Assembly (NCBI GenBank): GCA_029204225.1
Contig: CM055114.1
Span: 14,064,684-14,128,683 of the forward strand
Direction of reading: 5' to 3'
Source: Diphasiastrum complanatum
Lineage: Eukaryota > Streptophyta > Lycopodiopsida > Lycopodiales > Lycopodiaceae
Length of the DNA stretch: 64,000 nucleotides
In this document: one piece after another, positions 60,400 through 64,000 of the stretch
Numbering within the stretch: position 1 is the stretch's first letter
Layout of the letters: each line of letters begins with the position of its first letter
Translations under genes and position numbers: made by a program
Notes under the pieces: generated by a model
Told to the model about the DNA's origin: nothing
The model's database searches: none
Seen by the model: the letters and a program-made list of their open reading frames with translations, nothing else

Positions 60400-61053
60400 G
60401 ACCACTTACTTCTGGATTGTCCTTGAATTTGCCCTTGTGAACATAGCATCCTCTTGAAGTGTTGATGTAGATCCACCTCTTGCTTGAAGCCTATATTCCT
60501 CATTGATCAAGATCTCTTGAAGATTCATCAAACTTGGAAAAGTCTTTTGAATAGCAATACTTTGAACAATGTTAGCATGAGCATCCAATAAGCCATTAAG
60601 AATTACTTAAATAAGCTCTCCTTCCTTAATGCTTTCATCAATGCAAGCCAACTCATCATTCAATGCTTTCATTCTCAAAACAAAAGTACTTGGACTTTCT
60701 TCATTCTTTTGAAAACAAGAAAAGATTTGCCTTCTTAGAGTCAACACTCTAGAAGTAGAGTTGGATTCATAAAGCTTCTTCAATGAATTCCAAGCTTCCA
60801 AAGATGATGTGCACTTACCAAGTTCCTTGAGAAGTTCATTGGTAACATTCATCTTTATCATGTGTAGAGCCTTCTTGGCCCTCTTTTCATACCTCAATTG
60901 ATCTTGTTGTGTTGCTGGTCTCTCCTCCAAACCTACCACAATATCCAAAACATCATTCATCTCAAGAAGTGACTCCATCACTTTCCGCAAGGAATAGTTA
61001 TTGGAGGTAAGCCTATCATTGGCTTCCAACATGACTCCAATTGAGGTTGCCAT
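60400..61053 (-). pseudogene. gag: gag of copia C5
   Basis: The ATG at 61053 opens MATSIGVMLEANDRLTSNNY, MIKMNVTNELLKELG, AWNSLKKLYESNS and STFVLRMKALNDELACI. A stop near 60607 follows GELI, then homology continues at 60588-60406 (FPSLMNLQEILINEEYRLQA) to a stop at about 60384 just before the zinc-knuckle frame. The lesions are few single-base events. Confidence 0.87.
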
Positions 61054-61654
61054 GTAGCAATGACCTGATCTTCTCTTTCAACCTGCTTCAATGCACAAAG
61101 CACTCCTTTGAACAACAACAAATGCTTTAAAAAAAAATCACCAATATTTGAAACTATCTCACAAATTCTCTTCTAGCACTTATCCAAGCAAATCAATAGA
61201 TAGAATCATGGAATCTTGATCAACCTATGATCTATCCTCAATCTAATGACTTTTGCCACTTCCTAAGATTGAAACACACTCAAATGAAGTCCAACAACCT
61301 CACTATCTAGAGATCCAATCAAAATTAGGGTTTTGACAAAATCACAAAAAAATTGACTATTCCAAATCTACATGCAAATGCTGAAAATTTGATATGCAAT
61401 CTACAAGCCACCACTTAGGCTGATCCAATGATCCAAAAATTGGCCAGATCCAGTATGTGAATTCAAAATTCAGAATTGATCAAGTATATTGACCTATTTA
61501 GTGTTTTGATCTACAAAAGATCCAATCTACAAAAGCAAAAAACTCGATTTTGATGTAGAATCCTCTCTAGCATGCTCTAGACTTGATATCTTCACCAAAT
61601 CATTGATAGATCTGATTTTCTCCTTCATAACCTGAAACACAAGTTCTGATACCA

Positions 61655-62370
61655 TGTAAAAGATTTCAGATCCTTAAGATCCAATCTACTTGAATGATCT
61701 TTGGTTAGAAAGAGAAATACACTACCAATCTCACCAATGTAGAAAAATCAGCATCTACACACAAATTGAGATGCAAACACCAATAGAACTTGATCAAACT
61801 TGAATGAATGTTGTCCGTACAAAACTAGCAAGCTACTGTATTTGACACGTATGGATCCAAAAATAACAAATATAGATCATTCTACACGTAGAATTGCAAG
61901 CAATCACCAAGATCGTGCACCAATGGATAGTAGAACCCAAGAGAACCATGTATAAGCATGAAATGAGATAGAGAAGAGAGAAGATTGCTCTCTCCACGAG
62001 TTACATCCTTTTATAGCAGATCCAAACCCTATTTGGCCACTTTCATGGTGAAGACATATTAATACAGGACAAAGATGGAGGAGACATGCAAGCAATGGTT
62101 GATTACTCACAATTGCTGTTATTTTCTAGAGATTTCAAAGTTGGAAGCATGGAGGAATCACTACATTTACATTCTATTTGGTTCTTCATGTTCTATTTAC
62201 AACTTGATGTATAAAATTGATGTAAGAAATAGTGAAGCATCCAATATGGACACTATTCAATTATGAAAGTTACTATAAAACCATAGAAAGGAGGTCTATA
62301 CTTAGGATGGAGATCATACTTAAGATGGATCAAAGTAGTGTGGTTAAATCTATGCTAATATTAGTTGATG
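61655..62370 (-). repeat. 5' LTR of copia C5 (outer edge approximate)
   Basis: The inner edge is firm: the plus strand reads TTCTGATACCA, then TGTAAAAGATTTCAG from 61655. A minus-strand TATA box (GCTATAAAAGGATG) lies near 62007-62018, upstream of a CT-rich transcribed start. The outer edge is uncertain because another LTR begins at 62371. Confidence 0.65.
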
Positions 62371-63470
62371 AGGGAGTGTAAAAAACTGTCAACTAATTTG
62401 TTTTTTTGGCATTTCTTGTGGCCAAAATGAAATCTCAACTTAGAGATAGCTTCATATTTGTCAATAAGGGCCTAAATAGTGTTTGTACTATTTTTGGCAA
62501 GTAGATAAGTGGATGAGGTCAAGTTTGGACCCATTCTAATTGGCTAAACTACTGTATTTTCATGTTCATAATCATATCTTATTGATTTATGCAATTCTAG
62601 CATGTTAATCTTGATAAATTTGTGAAAAATAGCCTATTTTGGCAAATCTAGCCATGTAGAACTTTGTAAATATTGTGTATAATTGGGTTCCACACAACCT
62701 CCGACGTCGACTTATCAGACTTCTTCAAAAGTCGATGTGATGTGCCAACTCCAATATCATCAAATTGGCGGCTCAACCGTACTTCACCATGATCAGACAC
62801 AATCTCCAGATATTGTCTGAAGGCAACTACCAATAGCGCGTAGTGCTCTAATTCTAATTGTAAAGATTACTATTTTTTTAATCAATTAGTCATGTGTATA
62901 TATACAACAACTTATAAGTTGCTTCGGTTAAGCTCCTAGAACAAGTTACTACAACAAGCTCAATAATCTATCTGTCATTCAGAGCACAATTGTATTGCTC
63001 TTTCTCTCTGTTATTACAGAGTATTGACTTAGAGAGAACATGACTCTATTCTACATTCACACTGTATTTTCTACATGATTAATCAATCAATGTTCCAATA
63101 ATCTAGGTTTTGTATGTTGAATGTTTATTTCTTTTCATGTTTAGATAGATCTATCTTCACAAATAAATTTATTCGTAGATTAAACTGTTCTGTATGAGTA
63201 ATAGCGTTGTCAATTTACCACTTTAAAATACCTCACCTAAAATGCTTCCGCAAAGCTAAATCTGTAATCAAGGTATATGTTCATGGCTAGGGAATCGGCT
63301 TAGGCGATCCAACGACTTCAAGCTGTGATCAAGTAGGACAGACTTCGAGACATCGAAGTCAGTCTAATCTCTAAACCGATAGACTTAGTTGCATGCACCG
63401 AGGATTTCTTGTTGCTGCTCTTTTGCCACTACAGGCATTGTCGGTTGGTCCATCATTCGGATCCCAACAA
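62371..63470 (+). repeat. Probable 3' LTR of a further copia element (plus strand)
   Basis: A purine tract GATGAGGGAG (62361-62370) is followed by TGTAAAAAACTG. The segment can be closed at GGATCCCAACA (63460-63470). A TATA box GTGTATATATACAAC (62894-62908) and a CT-rich block (63000-63015) fit an LTR promoter. The second half matches the complement of 22113-22650. The body of its element is not present upstream; C5 abuts instead. Confidence 0.55.
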
Positions 63471-64000
63471 TTAGTTCATTTTGTTAGGGACAGTAGATAA
63501 GCCATATATTAAAATTTACGGTAGCATATGATCATTAGTTGTTAATGGTAATTTAGGACTATAAATTTAGAAGAATAGATGATCATTAGGACAAGAAAAT
63601 TAGGCTAGATTAGATTGCCTTGTTAGGATTAGCCATAAGCTAGATAGATATATCCAGATAGTTAGCCGATAGCCTTAGTTCAGATAAATTAACCAGATAG
63701 TTAATTAGGATCTCGTTAGATAGACTAAATTCTAAGTAGATCAATAACATTCAATTAGATGACCCAGACCCTAGAAGACAGATTGGTTTAAACTAGTTAG
63801 TTTAGATCTAGGCAATTAGTCAGATAGATCTTAATGTAGCTAGACCAATAAGATCAGCTAGGACAGACTTAGGGTTAGTTTAGCCTTAGGATAATCGATC
63901 GTGATTCGTAGAGTAGCGTATCCAAGATTATAATATTTTTTAGGAATAGATCGTTTGGACAATTAAAAAAATTGATCCGATTAGATTAAAGCCCATAGCG
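63471..64000. other. AT-rich low-complexity sequence, nothing assigned
   Basis: Rich in TTAGATAG, AGATAGATC and TTAGGATTAG-type words. No gene was seen. It may be internal or flanking sequence of the LTR element to its left. Confidence 0.4.

Larger units (their letters stand above)
58235..62370 (-). mobile_element. Copia element C5, 3'-truncated, minus strand
   Basis: On the minus strand: 5' LTR (about 62370-61655), primer site TGGTATCAGAA (61654-61644), leader, gag (61053-60400), protease, integrase, and a truncated RT region ending near 58340. RNase H and the 3' LTR are absent; the element is joined at about 58225-58235 to gypsy gag on the other strand. It belongs to the same lineage as C2 by gag and integrase motifs. 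Confidence 0.85.

Noticed and set aside
62371-63470. Minus orientation for this LTR (TGTTGGGATCC start)
   Set aside because: The purine tract GATGAGGGAG lies before the plus-strand start, and no purine tract or primer site fits the opposite orientation.

Overview
This is a plant nuclear window. It has intron-containing host coding sequence, TTTAGGG-type telomere-like repeats, long GA/CT microsatellites, and many Ty1/copia and Ty3/gypsy retrotransposons primed by an initiator-Met-type site (TGGTATCAGAG). The TE density and multi-kilobase TE-filled introns suit a large-genome plant (fern, lycophyte, gymnosperm or similar), but the sequence does not decide which. Nothing bacterial, organellar or CRISPR-like was seen.

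Left part (1-21.5 kb). The one clear host gene is a mitochondrial voltage-dependent anion channel (VDAC/porin) on the minus strand. Coding exons 1-4 lie at 9698-9650, 8024-7957, 7616-7506 and 3713-3627, all with GT/AG borders and matching phases. The rest of the gene lies beyond the left edge. Its introns hold a LINE reverse transcriptase scrap, tandem repeats and a GA microsatellite. Upstream is a copia element (9828-15145) with 390-bp LTRs and a perfect TGTAC target duplication. Its right end and flank were later tandemly duplicated (14938-16191). A rearranged gypsy/copia mosaic follows (17.9-19.3 kb). A splice-donor-bearing CT-rich segment at about 21.24 kb may be the VDAC 5'UTR exon, which would put all this inside an 11.5-kb leader intron.

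Middle part (22.1-35.6 kb). Two halves of one copia element lie in opposite orientation at 22.65-26.1 kb and 31.9-33.84 kb. Their outer LTRs are flanked by the same 5-bp duplication (CAAGC). A second copia 3' end (30.6-31.9 kb) and its probable LTR remainder (22.1-22.65 kb) are split at the same two points, so a roughly 9.2-kb inversion is the simplest explanation. The split element had inserted next to the 3' LTR of another retroelement; that element's unrecognised minus-strand ORFs lie at 33.85-35.56 kb.

Right part (36-64 kb). A broken intronless glycine cleavage H-protein copy lies between telomere-like repeats. An unrecognised minus-strand protein with reverse-transcriptase-like features (39.36-41.35 and 47.06-47.62 kb) is interrupted by a copia element (41.35-47.06 kb) whose LTRs carry arrays of a TTCGCGAA palindrome. 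Then come a degenerate minisatellite with a TCCATCGCTGGA core, a long hairpin with GA/CT arms (49.97-50.88 kb), a perfect 199-bp inverted repeat inside a gypsy gag (56.9-57.7 kb), a truncated minus-strand copia element (58.3-62.4 kb) and another LTR (62.37-63.47 kb).

No transposable element here has an intact polyprotein frame. The window is best read as a host gene with its enlarged introns, next to a graveyard of nested and rearranged retroelements.
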